DNA of 64,000 nt from Amycolatopsis endophytica (GTDB taxonomy: Bacteria > Actinomycetota > Actinomycetes > Mycobacteriales > Pseudonocardiaceae): positions 4,216,001-4,280,000 of the forward strand of contig NZ_JACCFK010000001.1 in the NCBI RefSeq assembly GCF_013410405.1. Direction: 5' to 3'. How positions within the stretch are numbered: the stretch's first letter is position 1; the number at the start of each line of letters is the position of its first letter. Below the pieces are notes generated by a model. That model was not told the origin of the DNA and made no database searches. It worked only from the letters and a program-made list of their open reading frames with translations. A program made the translations under genes and the position numbers. Below, piece by piece: positions 50,278 through 58,652 of the stretch.

Positions 50278-50291
50278 TAAGCGCGTGCTTA
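50278..50291. promoter_or_regulatory. Palindrome upstream of the FadD gene
   Basis: TAAGC-gcgt-GCTTA, with 5-bp arms, resembles TetR/FadR-type operators of lipid genes. It lies 136 bp upstream of the FadD start and 10 bp after the GNAT stop. No regulator is adjacent. Confidence 0.4.
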
Positions 50292-50300
50292 CCTGACCGG

Positions 50301-50846
50301 TCAAGCCCCCGACGGGTCCGCGAGGTCGCCCGGGCGGATGCGGTAGACCTGCAGGCGCAGGTCGTAATACTTGGTCGTCTCGCCGACCCACTGCATGCCC
50401 AGCCGCTGCGCCGTCGCGATGGCCCGGAGGTTGTTCGGCCGCGCGACGGCGAACAGTTCGTCGGTGTCCTGGGTGAACGCCCACTCGATCAGCGCCTGGC
50501 TGCCTTCGGTGGCGTACCCCTCACCCCACGCGCCAGGGTGCAGCTGCCAGCTCAGCTCGAGGTCCTCGTCGAACGGCGGGAGCAGGCGGATGCCCAGACC
50601 GCCGATCACCTGACCGTCCTCCCGGCGCTCCATGGCCCAGCGGCCGCGCGGGGGCGGGAGGTTCGGCTGGGCCTCGTGCCACGCCTGCAACACCGAGCGC
50701 ATCGCGGCTTCGTCGCCGACCCGGTCCATGGCCGGGGTCAGCCAGTGTGTGACCTCTTCCGCGCCGTAGATCGCGAGCGCGGCCTCGGCGTCGTCAACCG
50801 TCCAGTCACGGATGACCAGCCGGTCGGTGATCAGGGGCGACTCCAT
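50301..50846 (-). CDS. GNAT family N-acetyltransferase (RimJ-like)
   Basis: A 181-residue RimJ/RimL-type acetyltransferase: ITDRLVIRDWTVDDAEAALAIYGAEEV at the N terminus, GGLGIRLLPPFDEDLELSWQLHPGAWGEGYATEGSQAL with the acetyl-CoA loop, and NLRAIATAQRLGMQWVGET at the C terminus. It could acetylate amines of amino acids, peptides or drugs; no specific target is visible. ATG 50846 overlaps the stop-proximal end of the next upstream gene by 41 bp. Confidence 0.87.
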   Translation of the reverse strand: MESPLITDRLVIRDWTVDDAEAALAIYGAEEVTHWLTPAMDRVGDEAAMRSVLQAWHEAQPNLPPPRGRWAMERREDGQVIGGLGIRLLPPFDEDLELSWQLHPGAWGEGYATEGSQALIEWAFTQDTDELFAVARPNNLRAIATAQRLGMQWVGETTKYYDLRLQVYRIRPGDLADPSGA

Positions 50847-51258
50847 GGGTAGACGCTACGTGAAGTGCGGCCGGAGCGGCAGCCGTCAGCGGCAGATGCG
50901 CCCAGAGGGCTGCATTCCCGCCGTCACCGCTACGCCCCCAGAGCGCCGCGCAGGTGGTCAGGACGTGCAGGCCGGTGCCGAAGCCGGTGTCCGCGGCGGG
51001 CAGCTCGATTCCGGGGGCGGACAGTGAGACGCGGAGCCAGTCCGCCCGCGTGCCCTCGCGCAGGAGGCGGATCGTGGCGGGCAGGCGTCCCTGGTCGTGG
51101 GCCGCGCTGGCCAGGGCGTCGGCGACGAGGAGGGCGTCGGTGATCGTCGCCACGTCACAGTCGTGCAGGAAGGCCGCCGCGGACACCCTGAGGGTGCGGA
51201 CGTCCCACGGGTGGGACAGCACTCTCTGCAGTGCGGTGTCGGTCCAGAAGTCGGTCAC
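50806..51258 (-). CDS. Degenerate HATPase-like (anti-sigma-factor-type) protein
   Basis: A 150-residue protein whose middle and C-terminal part (LRVSLSAPGIELPAADTGFGTGLHVLTTCAALWGRSGDGGNAALWAHLPL) follows the end of RsbW-like ATPase domains: D-x-G-x-G, G-x-G-L-x-x-L-x-x-x-A-x-x-W-G, and a final WA-L strand. The N-box with the conserved Asn is not recognisable, so ATP binding may be lost. It overlaps the GNAT gene start by 41 bp. Proteins of this type regulate sigma factors or pair with STAS proteins (one is at 20.8 kb). Confidence 0.6.
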   Translation of the reverse strand: MTDFWTDTALQRVLSHPWDVRTLRVSAAAFLHDCDVATITDALLVADALASAAHDQGRLPATIRLLREGTRADWLRVSLSAPGIELPAADTGFGTGLHVLTTCAALWGRSGDGGNAALWAHLPLTAAAPAALHVASTHGVAPDHRPAGHP

Positions 51259-51368
51259 GCGGGCTCCTTCCGCTGTCTGCTCAACGGTCGGGAAGGACTA
51301 CCCCGGCGCACGGTGCGCAAACCGGACCTGCTGTGACAGTGGTCGCAGCACGCGGCTTCGCTGTCCGG

Positions 51369-51818
51369 TCACGCGCCCTGGTGGTGACGCAGGACCCGTT
51401 CGAGCAGGGTGGTCAGCTGTTCCCGCTCGGCGGTGCTGAGGGGGGCGAGCAGGTCGTCCTGGATGCGGTCGATCTGCCTGCCGAGCTTCTTGAGCTGGCG
51501 ACGGCCGGCCGGGGTGATCGTGATGATGTTGCGCCGCCGGTCGTCCGGGTCGGGCGTCCGGCTCACCAGGTCGTGCTCGGCCAGCTCGTTAATCGCCGCC
51601 ACCAGATCGGAGAGGTGGATCGCGCTGCGGCGCCCGAGCGTGGCCTGGCTCGCCGGACCGGATTCGTCGAGCGCGGCCAGCAGGCGGTAGTGGTGGCCGC
51701 GGCCGCCGATCTCCGCGAGGCGTTCGCTGACGAGCCGGTGCGCATGCTGCGCGGTCTGGGTGATCAGCCAGCTGGGCAGCGTCCGGAGACGCTGCGGTCC
51801 CGCGGTCGTCTTGTCCAT
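51369..51818 (-). CDS. MarR family transcriptional regulator
   Basis: A 149-residue MarR protein with the winged helix at residues 55-105: LAALDESGPASQATLGRRSAIHLSDLVAAINELAEHDLVSRTPDPDDRRRNIITITPAG (key wing PDPDDRRRN), then dimerisation helices (RQIDRIQDDLLAPLSTAEREQLTTLLERVL). ATG 51818 is used; an ATG upstream near 51848 is possible. It is divergent from the epoxide hydrolase gene (75 bp between starts) and probably controls it through the repeats at 51864-51888. Confidence 0.9.
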   Translation of the reverse strand: MDKTTAGPQRLRTLPSWLITQTAQHAHRLVSERLAEIGGRGHHYRLLAALDESGPASQATLGRRSAIHLSDLVAAINELAEHDLVSRTPDPDDRRRNIITITPAGRRQLKKLGRQIDRIQDDLLAPLSTAEREQLTTLLERVLRHHQGA

Positions 51819-51863
51819 GCACGGAGTGTAGCCGATCCGTTCGGTCATCGAATCATTTGACGA

Positions 51864-51888
51864 ACTAACGTTTGTCCGACTAACGTTT
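51864..51888. promoter_or_regulatory. Direct repeats in the MarR/epoxide hydrolase promoter
   Basis: ACTAACGTTT occurs at 51864-51873 and again at 51879-51888, 15 bp apart, each containing AACGTT. The second copy ends 5 bp before the ATG of the epoxide hydrolase, so a bound MarR would block translation or promoter escape. Confidence 0.6.
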
Positions 51889-51893
51889 AGGGC

Positions 51894-52979
51894 ATGACCG
51901 AGAAGCCTTTCCGCATCGACACCCCCCAGGCGGCCCTGGACGACCTCGCCGCCCGGCTGGACCGCGTCCGCTGGCCTGACGAGCTGCCCGGAGCCGGGTG
52001 GGACTACGGCATTCCGCTGGCCCGGGTCCAGGAACTGGCGCGGCGCTGGCGCGACGGGTTCGACTGGCGGGCGCAGGAGTCCGCGCTCAACGCCCTCCCG
52101 CAGTTCACCGACGAGATCGACGGCCAGACGGTGCACTATGTGCACGTGCGCTCGTCGTCGGCGGACGCCCTGCCGCTGGTGCTGACCCACGGGTGGCCGG
52201 GGTCCTTCCTGGAGTTCCTCGACGTGGTCGAACCGCTGTCCCGGGATTTCCACCTGGTGATCCCGTCCATCCCCGGCTTCGGGTTCTCCGGCCGCACCAC
52301 CGAGCGGGGCTGGGACATCGCTCGGGTGGCGCGGGCGTGGGCCGAGCTGATGCACCGCCTCGGCTACGAGCGCTACGGCGCCCAGGGCGGTGACTTCGGG
52401 TCGGGGATCGCGCGGATGGTCGGCCAGGTCGCGCCGGAACACGTCGTCGGCGTGCACCTGAACTACCTGCCCACGCTGCCCCCGCCGGGCGGCATCGACG
52501 GACTGTCCGAAGAGGACCAGGACCGGCTCGACCGCACGGTCGCCTTCGCCGCGCAGCGGCCCGGGTACCAGGTTCTGCAGAGCACCACTCCCCAGACCAT
52601 CGCCTACGCCCTCACCGATTCGCCGACCGGGCAGCTGGCCTGGATCGCCGAGAGGTTCGCGAAGTGGACCGACCCGGCTTCGCGAATCCCCGACGACCGG
52701 TTGCTGACCGACGTGACGCTGTACTGGCTCACGGGCACGGCGGGCTCCTCGGCGCGGCTGGCGAAGGAAAGCTCCTACGGCGGCTTCCAGCGCTGCCCGG
52801 TGCCTGCCGGAGTGGCGGTGTTCGCGCACGACATCCTGCAATCGGTGCGCCCGGTCGCCGAAGGATTCCTCGACATCCGCCACTGGAGCGAGTTCGACCG
52901 CGGAGGCCACTTCGCGGCGATGGAGGTGCCGGACCTGTTCGCGGAGGACGTGCGGAAGTTCTTCAGCGCGGTGGGCTGA
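51894..52979 (+). CDS. Epoxide hydrolase (EHN-type alpha/beta hydrolase)
   Basis: A 361-residue epoxide hydrolase. The N-terminal EHN domain (FRIDTPQAALDDLAARLDRVRWPDELPGAGWDYGIP) is followed by the alpha/beta hydrolase core with HGWPGSFLEFLDVVEP (oxyanion hole HGWPG), the nucleophile Asp in AQGGDFGSGIAR, and GGHFAAMEVPD with the catalytic His. Such enzymes open epoxides to diols, often in detoxification or secondary metabolism. It is directly controlled, presumably, by the divergent MarR. ATG 51894. Confidence 0.92.
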   Translation: MTEKPFRIDTPQAALDDLAARLDRVRWPDELPGAGWDYGIPLARVQELARRWRDGFDWRAQESALNALPQFTDEIDGQTVHYVHVRSSSADALPLVLTHGWPGSFLEFLDVVEPLSRDFHLVIPSIPGFGFSGRTTERGWDIARVARAWAELMHRLGYERYGAQGGDFGSGIARMVGQVAPEHVVGVHLNYLPTLPPPGGIDGLSEEDQDRLDRTVAFAAQRPGYQVLQSTTPQTIAYALTDSPTGQLAWIAERFAKWTDPASRIPDDRLLTDVTLYWLTGTAGSSARLAKESSYGGFQRCPVPAGVAVFAHDILQSVRPVAEGFLDIRHWSEFDRGGHFAAMEVPDLFAEDVRKFFSAVG

Positions 52980-53288
52980 TTCCGGGGGTGCCGGTGAGGG
53001 GCGCTGTTGGCGGGGGAGTGTACTGGATCCGCGGTGTGAGGCTGGGGTTGTCAGCATCGGGGTGGGTGCAGGGTTCAAGACTCGGGGCGGAACCCGTTTG
53101 CGGAGCGGCTGAACGGTCTTGGGGCCGGTACCGGATGGCGCGTGGGGCTTGCTGGTCCACGGTTGCGCGTGTCGTGGCCGGTCGTCGAAGGGGCCGTCCA
53201 GTCGCGAGTTCCTCCGCGTGGTGGGCGGAGTCTTCCGTTGCCGCGGGTGCTTCTGCCATGTTGCCTTCGGCAGGAAGGAGGGCCCCGG
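52980..53288. other. Gene-free stretch before the phosphotransferase
   Basis: No gene is visible. A small stem CTGCC...GGCAG (near 53256-53275) precedes the ribosome-binding region GGAGGG of the next gene. The open frames here are low-complexity in every phase. Confidence 0.4.
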
Positions 53289-54320
53289 ATGCTGTCGTCG
53301 GGCGAGCTGGAGGCCCTGGGCGCGTGGATGGACGCACAGGGACTGCCGGGCGGGCCGATCGAGGACCTGGTGCCGCTGGCCGGTGGCACCCAGAACGTGA
53401 TGCTCTCCTTCCGTCGCGGCGGACGCGCGTTCGTCCTGCGCAGCGGGCCGCGGCACCGGCGGGCACGCAGCAACGACGTGCTGCGTCGGGAGATGCGGGT
53501 GCTGGACGCGCTGTCCGGCACCGCGGTTCCGCACCCGGCGCTGATCGCGGCGTGCCCGGGGGAGTCGGTCCTGCCCGGTGCGGTGTTCTACCTCATGGAG
53601 CCCGTCGACGGCTTCAACGCCACCGTCGAGCTGCCCGAACCGCACGCGTCGCGGCCCGGTTTGCGGCACGCCATGGGTCTCGCGATGGCCGACGCGCTCG
53701 CGACGCTGGCGGAGGTCGATCACGAGGCGGTCGGTCTCGGCGATTTCGGGCGGCCACAGGGTTTCCTGGAGCGCCAGGTGCCGCGGTGGCTCGCGGAACT
53801 GGACTCCTACGCCGGCCACGACGGCTATCCCGGACCGGATATCCCGGGCGTGGAGGCGGTCGCCGACTGGCTGGGCGAGCACGTCCCGGCCCGGTGGTCC
53901 CCTGGCATCCTCCACGGGGACTACCACCTGGCGAACGTGATGTTCTCCCGGTCGAACGCCACCGTCGCCGCGATCGTGGACTGGGAGATGAGCACGATCG
54001 GTGACCCGCTCCTCGACCTCGGCTGGCTGCTCGCCACGTGGCCGGGCACCCGGCCGATGCTCGGGTGGGGCGGCCTGGCGACCGCGGGCGGCCTCGCCCG
54101 CGAGGACGAGATCGTGGCCCGCTACGCGTCACGCTCCGGCCGCGACACCTCGTCGATCACCTGGTACGCGGTGCTGGCGTGCTTCAAACTCGGCATCGTG
54201 CTGGAGGGCACCCATGCCCGGGCGCGCGCGGGCCAGGCGCCCCGGAACGTCGGGAACCGCCTCCATGCCGCGACGCTGAGCCTGTTCGAGCAGGCGCTGG
54301 ACCGTATCGCGCGGGCGTGA
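53289..54320 (+). CDS. APH-family phosphotransferase
   Basis: A 343-residue kinase-like protein of the aminoglycoside phosphotransferase / acyl-CoA dehydrogenase-associated kinase group. Motifs seen are the N-terminal LVPLAGGTQNVMLSF, FVLRSGP (nucleotide Lys replaced by Arg), the catalytic loop WSPGILHGDYHLANVMF and IVDWEMSTIGDPLLDLGWLLATW (metal Asp). In actinomycetes such proteins often act in fatty acid or CoA-ester catabolism rather than resistance. ATG 53289 follows GGAGGG by six bases; the longer frame upstream is rejected as it starts in non-coding sequence. Confidence 0.83.
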   Translation: MLSSGELEALGAWMDAQGLPGGPIEDLVPLAGGTQNVMLSFRRGGRAFVLRSGPRHRRARSNDVLRREMRVLDALSGTAVPHPALIAACPGESVLPGAVFYLMEPVDGFNATVELPEPHASRPGLRHAMGLAMADALATLAEVDHEAVGLGDFGRPQGFLERQVPRWLAELDSYAGHDGYPGPDIPGVEAVADWLGEHVPARWSPGILHGDYHLANVMFSRSNATVAAIVDWEMSTIGDPLLDLGWLLATWPGTRPMLGWGGLATAGGLAREDEIVARYASRSGRDTSSITWYAVLACFKLGIVLEGTHARARAGQAPRNVGNRLHAATLSLFEQALDRIARA

Positions 54321-54344
54321 GGGCGCGGGGCCGGGTTCGGCTCG

Positions 54345-54360
54345 GCCTCGGGGCTGAGGC
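54345..54360. terminator. Small hairpin between convergent genes
   Basis: GCCTC-ggggct-GAGGC lies between the convergent phosphotransferase and universal stress protein genes. Arms are short and no T-run follows. Confidence 0.3.
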
Positions 54361-54423
54361 TGGGTTCGGGGGTGGGGGCTCCTGGGTGGGTCGGGCTGTC
54401 GCGCGGGCAGGCGCGGGTGGCGT

Positions 54424-54936
54424 TCAGGGCACGACGGTCACCGGCCAGAGGCCCGCCTTCATGAGGCGGTTCGCGACCGAGCCGACGATCCGGTGCCCCT
54501 TGCTTTCCGACGTGCCGACCACCACGAGGTCGGCGTGCAGCTCGACCGCCGCGCGACGGAGTTCGGCGTAGGCGTCCCCGCGGCGGACGATGAACGTGAC
54601 CGGCATCTGCGCCTCGTCCGCGAGTGCACGGATCGGCTTGCGCATCTCGTCGATGATCGCCTCGTAGGACTGCTCCTGCGCGGCGGCGAGGTAACCCGTC
54701 GCGATGCCCGTCCACGCCGACGGCGCCAGCACGTAGACCAGTACCAGCCTCGACCGCTGCCGTCGCGCGAGCCCGGCCGCGTACGCGCCCGCCCGCAACG
54801 CGCTGGGCGAGCCGTCGACTCCCGCCAGCACCACGTGCGGCCCGTCGGTGCCCCGCTCGAACCGTCCCGGCGACCAAGCCGGACCGTACTCCTCCACCAG
54901 TTGCCCGCTGGCCCGCTCCGCACCCACGAACCGCAT
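54424..54936 (-). CDS. Universal stress protein (UspA family)
   Basis: A 170-residue single Usp domain: HVVLAGVDGSPSALRAGAYAAGLARRQ, LVLVYVLAP, and the C-terminal ATP-binding-like VVVGTSESKGHRIVGSVANRLMKAGLWPVTVV. ATG 54936 was used, as the long upstream frame runs over the ilvA gene on the other strand. Usp proteins are induced by stress and often bind ATP. It is divergent from the threonine dehydratase gene, with 84 bp between starts. Confidence 0.87.
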   Translation of the reverse strand: MRFVGAERASGQLVEEYGPAWSPGRFERGTDGPHVVLAGVDGSPSALRAGAYAAGLARRQRSRLVLVYVLAPSAWTGIATGYLAAAQEQSYEAIIDEMRKPIRALADEAQMPVTFIVRRGDAYAELRRAAVELHADLVVVGTSESKGHRIVGSVANRLMKAGLWPVTVVP

Positions 54937-55020
54937 TATGTGGCACCGGCCGCTCCGGGTGCGGGCGCCCGCCGCGACTTTGGTACGAATGACGTCTACG
55001 CCGACAGGAGGAACGAAGTC

Positions 55021-56277
55021 GTGGGCAAGCCCGACCCCGTGCGCGCGGCCGACGTGGCGATGGCTGCCGCCCGGTTCGCCGGGGTGATCCAGCCGACACC
55101 CCTGCACCGCAACGAACGGCTTTCGCTGCGGCACGGCGTCGATGTCCGGCTCAAGCGTGAAGACCTGAGCACGGTCCGGTCCTACAAGGGCCGCGGCGCC
55201 TACAACCTGGTGAGCCAGCTCTCGCCGGACGAGCGCGCACGCGGCGTCGTCTGTGCGAGCGCGGGCAACCACGCGCAGGGCGTCGCCTTCGCCTCCGCCG
55301 CTCTCGGCGTCGTCGCCCGGGTCTACCTGCCCCGCACGACCCCTCGCCAGAAACGGGACCGCGTCGCACGACTCGGCGGTGAGCACGTCCAGATCGTGAT
55401 GCACGGTGACACCTACGACGACGCGGCCGACGCGGCCCGCCAGTACGCCACGAGCACCGGCACGACGATGATCCCGGCGTTCGACGATCCGCGCACCATC
55501 GCCGGCCAGGGCACCGTCGTCAAGGAAGCCATCGAGCAGCTGGGCAGGGCACCCGACGTGGTGGTCGTGCCGGTGGGCGGTGGCGGTCTGCTCGCCGGGA
55601 CGATCGCCTGGCTGCGGGAGACCCACCCCGAGGTCCGCGTGATCGGCGCGGAGCCGCAGGGCGCGCCCAGCATGGCCCTGGCGCTCGAGCACGGTGGCCC
55701 GGTCGCGATGGAGACCATCGACCCCTTCGTCGACGGCGCCGCGGTGCGCCTGGTCGGCGAGCACACCTTCGCTCTCGCCGCCGAGCGCCGTCCCGACATG
55801 GTCGCCGTGCCCGAGGGCAAGATCTGCGTCGAGATGCTCGACCTCTACCAGTCCGACGGCGTCATCGCCGAGCCGGCCGGCGCGCTCTCACCCGCGGCCC
55901 TCGGACCGGACCTCGGCCTGGAACCGGGATCCACGGTGCTGTGCATCCTCTCCGGTGGCAACAACGACGTCAGCCGCTACGCCGAGATCGTCGAGCGGGC
56001 CCTGATCTTCGAGGGACGCAAGCACTACTTCCTCGTCGAGTTCCCGCAGGAACCCGGCGCGCTGCGCCGCTTCCTCGACGACGTCCTCGGACCGGACGAC
56101 GACATCACCCTCTTCGAGTACGTCAAGCGCAACAACCGTGAAACCGGCCCCGCGCTGGTCGGCGTCGAACTGGGCGCGCCGGAGAACCTCGAACCGATGA
56201 TGAAGCGCATGACGGCCGGCCCGCACCGCGTCGAGCGTGTCTCACCCGACAGCCCGCTGTTCACGTTCCTCGTGTGA
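55021..56277 (+). CDS. ilvA: Threonine dehydratase, biosynthetic type
   Basis: A 418-residue PLP enzyme. The PLP Lys is in VRSYKGRGAYN (about residue 56); the phosphate loop is VPVGGGGLLAGTIAW; SAGNHAQGVAFA and the catalytic C-terminal SGGNNDVSRYAEI are present. The last 90 residues form an ACT-like regulatory domain (YFLVEFPQEPGALRRFLDDVLG). It makes 2-oxobutanoate from threonine, the first step to isoleucine. GTG 55021 is preceded by CAGGAGG; the longer frame runs back through the usp gene. The 3' end overlaps the convergent SDR gene by 17 bp. Confidence 0.92.
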   Translation: MGKPDPVRAADVAMAAARFAGVIQPTPLHRNERLSLRHGVDVRLKREDLSTVRSYKGRGAYNLVSQLSPDERARGVVCASAGNHAQGVAFASAALGVVARVYLPRTTPRQKRDRVARLGGEHVQIVMHGDTYDDAADAARQYATSTGTTMIPAFDDPRTIAGQGTVVKEAIEQLGRAPDVVVVPVGGGGLLAGTIAWLRETHPEVRVIGAEPQGAPSMALALEHGGPVAMETIDPFVDGAAVRLVGEHTFALAAERRPDMVAVPEGKICVEMLDLYQSDGVIAEPAGALSPAALGPDLGLEPGSTVLCILSGGNNDVSRYAEIVERALIFEGRKHYFLVEFPQEPGALRRFLDDVLGPDDDITLFEYVKRNNRETGPALVGVELGAPENLEPMMKRMTAGPHRVERVSPDSPLFTFLV

Positions 56278-57112
56278 CCGGCGCCGGGATGGCGTGCTCG
56301 GCCGCGCGGCTCACCTCCTCCCACCTCGCCCAGTCGTCCAGGCGCTGCCGGGTGAGGTCGCGCGCCAGGTCGTAGACCATGCTGCCGAGCAGCAGGCGCC
56401 GCGGCGGGTCGGGGTCGTCGACCAGTTTCAGCACCGCCTCGGCGGCCAGCGCCGGGTCGCTGTCGACCGAACCGCCCGCCCACATCCGCTCCATCTCCTC
56501 GCGCAGCGGGGTGTAGTCCTCCAGCGGGGTGGTCATCGCGGGGGAGCTGTAGAGGTCGGTCCAGTACCCGCCCGGCTGGACGATGGTGACTTTGACGCCG
56601 AACCCCACGGCTTCGGCGGCCAGCGCCTCGCTCATCCCCTCCAGCGCGAACTTGCTCGCGCTGTACAGGCCGGTCATCGGGAAACCGCCGAGCGCGGAGA
56701 TGCTCGACACCTGCAGGATGCGGCCGGCACCTTGGCGGCGCAGCACGGGCAGGACGGCCTGGCTCACCCAGAGCGCCCCGAAGAAGTTCGTCTCCATCTG
56801 GGCGCGGGCCTGCTCCTCGGTGAACTCCTCGATCATGCCCATGGACAGGTTGCCTGCGTTGTTGACCACGACGTCGATGCGACCGAAATGCTCCACCGCC
56901 CGGTCGACGGCGGCGAAAACGTCCTCGCGTCGCGTGACGTCGAGTGAGATGGTCAGCAGGTCGTCCTGACCGCCCGCCGGTGGGTTCATCCCGCGGGACA
57001 CGGCGACGACCCGGTCGCCTTTCGCCAGCGCGGCCTCGGTGAACGCGCGGCCCAGGCCCTTGCTCGCCCCGGTGATGAACCAGACGCGGCGCTGGCCGGT
57101 GGTGGTGGTCAT
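56261..57112 (-). CDS. Short-chain dehydrogenase
   Basis: A 283-residue classical SDR: RRVWFITGASKGLGRAFTEAALAKGDRVVAVSR, NNAGNLSMGMIEE, LQVSSISALGGFPMTGLYSASKFALEG with the catalytic YxxxK. The C-terminal substrate region (YWTDLYSSPAMTTPLEDY) is of the large oxidoreductase type annotated as SDR with unknown substrate. ATG 57112. It is divergent from a TetR regulator, with two inverted repeats between, and overlaps ilvA by 17 bp at its 3' end. Confidence 0.9.
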   Translation of the reverse strand: MTTTTGQRRVWFITGASKGLGRAFTEAALAKGDRVVAVSRGMNPPAGGQDDLLTISLDVTRREDVFAAVDRAVEHFGRIDVVVNNAGNLSMGMIEEFTEEQARAQMETNFFGALWVSQAVLPVLRRQGAGRILQVSSISALGGFPMTGLYSASKFALEGMSEALAAEAVGFGVKVTIVQPGGYWTDLYSSPAMTTPLEDYTPLREEMERMWAGGSVDSDPALAAEAVLKLVDDPDPPRRLLLGSMVYDLARDLTRQRLDDWARWEEVSRAAEHAIPAPVTRGT

Positions 57113-57137
57113 GTTCGCAACTCCTTCTGTCGTCGAT

Positions 57138-57186
57138 GAGACGAACCGTAGCGTCTCGCCATCCGCCCCGTCAAGACGGCCCGTCT
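57138..57186. promoter_or_regulatory. Two inverted repeats in the SDR/TetR divergent promoter
   Basis: GAGACG-N8-CGTCTC (57138-57157) and AGACGG-c-CCGTCT (57174-57186) share the AGACG / CGTCT core and flank the region between the divergent starts. They are likely TetR operators, one near each start. Confidence 0.65.
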
Positions 57187-57210
57187 CGTCTCATTCGATG
57201 GTAGGATCGG

Positions 57211-57786
57211 GTGGTGCCGGATTCGAGTCGCCGCAACGAGAGTTCGCGTCGTGCGATCCTGACCGCCGCCTTCGATCTGGTGGGGGAGATCGGGTACGCG
57301 AAGCTGAGCATCGAGGGGATCGCCGCGCGGGCGGGCGTCGGCAAGCAGACGATCTACCGCTGGTGGCCGTCCAAGGGTGCGGTGTTGTTCGACGCGTTTC
57401 TGATGATGTCCGAGGGGGAGGCGGGGGAGCTGCCCGACACCGGCGACCTGGAAGCCGACCTGAAAGCGGTGCTGCGGGCGACGATCGCGGAGCTGCGCGA
57501 CGAGCGCTACGACCTGCCGATGCGGGCCCTGAACTCGGAGATGATGCACGACGCCGAGCTGGCGCGGACCTACGCCGAGCGTCTCGACGTGCCGATGCGG
57601 GAGATGAAGAAGGCCAGGCTGCGCAAGGCCGTCGAGGCCGGGCAACTGTCCGATGTGGACCTCGACCTGGCCGTGGACGTGATCTGGTCGCCGGTCACGG
57701 TCCGGTGGATGAACCGCAGCGGGCCGCTCACGGAAGAGTTCGCGGACACCGTGGTGGAGACGGCGCTGGCCGGGCTGCGCCCCTGA
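57211..57786 (+). CDS. TetR family transcriptional regulator (divergent to SDR)
   Basis: A 191-residue TetR protein: ESSRRAILTAAFDLVGEIGYAKLSIEGIAARAGVGKQTIYRWWPSKGAVLFDAF at the N terminus is the TetR helix-turn-helix (recognition helix VGKQTIYRWW). The C-terminal ligand domain is helical. GTG 57211 or GTG 57214. Its position opposite the SDR, with paired operators between, makes it the probable regulator of both. Confidence 0.9.
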   Translation: MVPDSSRRNESSRRAILTAAFDLVGEIGYAKLSIEGIAARAGVGKQTIYRWWPSKGAVLFDAFLMMSEGEAGELPDTGDLEADLKAVLRATIAELRDERYDLPMRALNSEMMHDAELARTYAERLDVPMREMKKARLRKAVEAGQLSDVDLDLAVDVIWSPVTVRWMNRSGPLTEEFADTVVETALAGLRP

Positions 57787-57935
57787 CGCTCGCTCCGGCG
57801 AGGTCGCGGATTCGTGCGCGGGCCGCGAGCCGGGCCCGTGGAGGGTGCCCGCGGACGCGGAACACGGGGTGAGTGGGGGCTGCCGTGGCCGCGGGCTTCT
57901 GGTGGCGGGATGAGACTCCACTCGCGGGCCCGAAC

Positions 57936-57977
57936 GTGGGACCCGCGTGCGGGAGGGTGGGACTCGCGTGCGGTGCG
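57936..57977. repeat. 21-bp repeat array D (variant motif)
   Basis: GTGGGAC(C/T)CGCGTGCG occurs at 57936 and 57957, exactly 21 bp apart. Flanking sequences (GAGACTCCACTCGCG before, GCGAGTCTC after) are related in inverted orientation. It lies between the convergent TetR genes. Only two units, so the period is less certain than in A-C. Confidence 0.5.
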
Positions 57978-57983
57978 AGTCTC

Positions 57984-58613
57984 TCAGTGCTTCGCGGCGA
58001 CGGCCTGTTCGAAGAAGTCGGCGAGCTGGCGTCCGTAGGTGTCCAGGTCCAGACCGGGGTTTTCGGCGTGGGCCTGGATCGCGCCGTCGATGCTCTGGGC
58101 GATCGTGCGGGCCGCGATCTCCGGTGCGAAGTCGCCGAAGGTGCCCTCCTTCTGGCCCTGCGTCAGCAGTCGCTCGATGCGGCCCGTCCGGAAGCCGCTC
58201 AGGAGGGGGGCGGCGACGGGCCAGCCGTCCGTGTCGTCGGCGTTCGCGGCCACCTCGCGCAGCACCCGGACGCATTCGGGGTGGTCGCGAACGAACGTGA
58301 CCTCCGTTTCGATCGTCGCGCGCAGCATCTCCACGCGGTCGGTGGTGTCGCCGGCGCGGTCCTCCAGGTAGCGGTCCCTGATGCTCATCGCCGTGGTGAC
58401 GACCGCCTGGATCAGCGCGGCCTTCGTGCCGAAGTGGTAGCCGATGAGCCGCGTGCTGCTCAGCCCGGCCCGCTCCTTGATCCGCGCGTAGGACGTCTTG
58501 CGGTACCCCAGTTCCGACATCGTGGCCATGGTCGCCGCGATGATCTGCGCCCGCCGCGCCTCCTCGGTGACGCTCAGGCCCAGATCGGGCTGCACATCCT
58601 TGATTACCTGCAT
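57984..58613 (-). CDS. TetR family transcriptional regulator
   Basis: A 209-residue TetR protein: TEEARRAQIIAATMATMSELGYRKTSYARIKERAGLSSTRLIGYHFGTKAALIQAV at the N terminus with recognition helix LSSTRLIGYHF, and a helical effector domain. ATG 58613. A palindrome directly upstream (GAGTAA / TTACTC) is its probable operator. The second TetR gene lies 39 bp upstream on the same strand. Confidence 0.9.
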   Translation of the reverse strand: MQVIKDVQPDLGLSVTEEARRAQIIAATMATMSELGYRKTSYARIKERAGLSSTRLIGYHFGTKAALIQAVVTTAMSIRDRYLEDRAGDTTDRVEMLRATIETEVTFVRDHPECVRVLREVAANADDTDGWPVAAPLLSGFRTGRIERLLTQGQKEGTFGDFAPEIAARTIAQSIDGAIQAHAENPGLDLDTYGRQLADFFEQAVAAKH

Positions 58614-58629
58614 GAGTAAAAAGTTACTC
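58614..58629. promoter_or_regulatory. Palindromic site just upstream of the second TetR gene
   Basis: GAGTAA-aaag-TTACTC (6-bp arms) abuts the ATG of the TetR gene at 58613. It would suit autoregulation at the ribosome-binding region. Confidence 0.55.
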
Positions 58630-58652
58630 GGTCAGGTAAGGGTGTGCAACCC

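Noticed and set aside
48094..50280. A 728-codon plus-strand frame over the FadD and Hyi genes
   Set aside because: Antisense shadow; the genes on the minus strand have full catalytic motifs.
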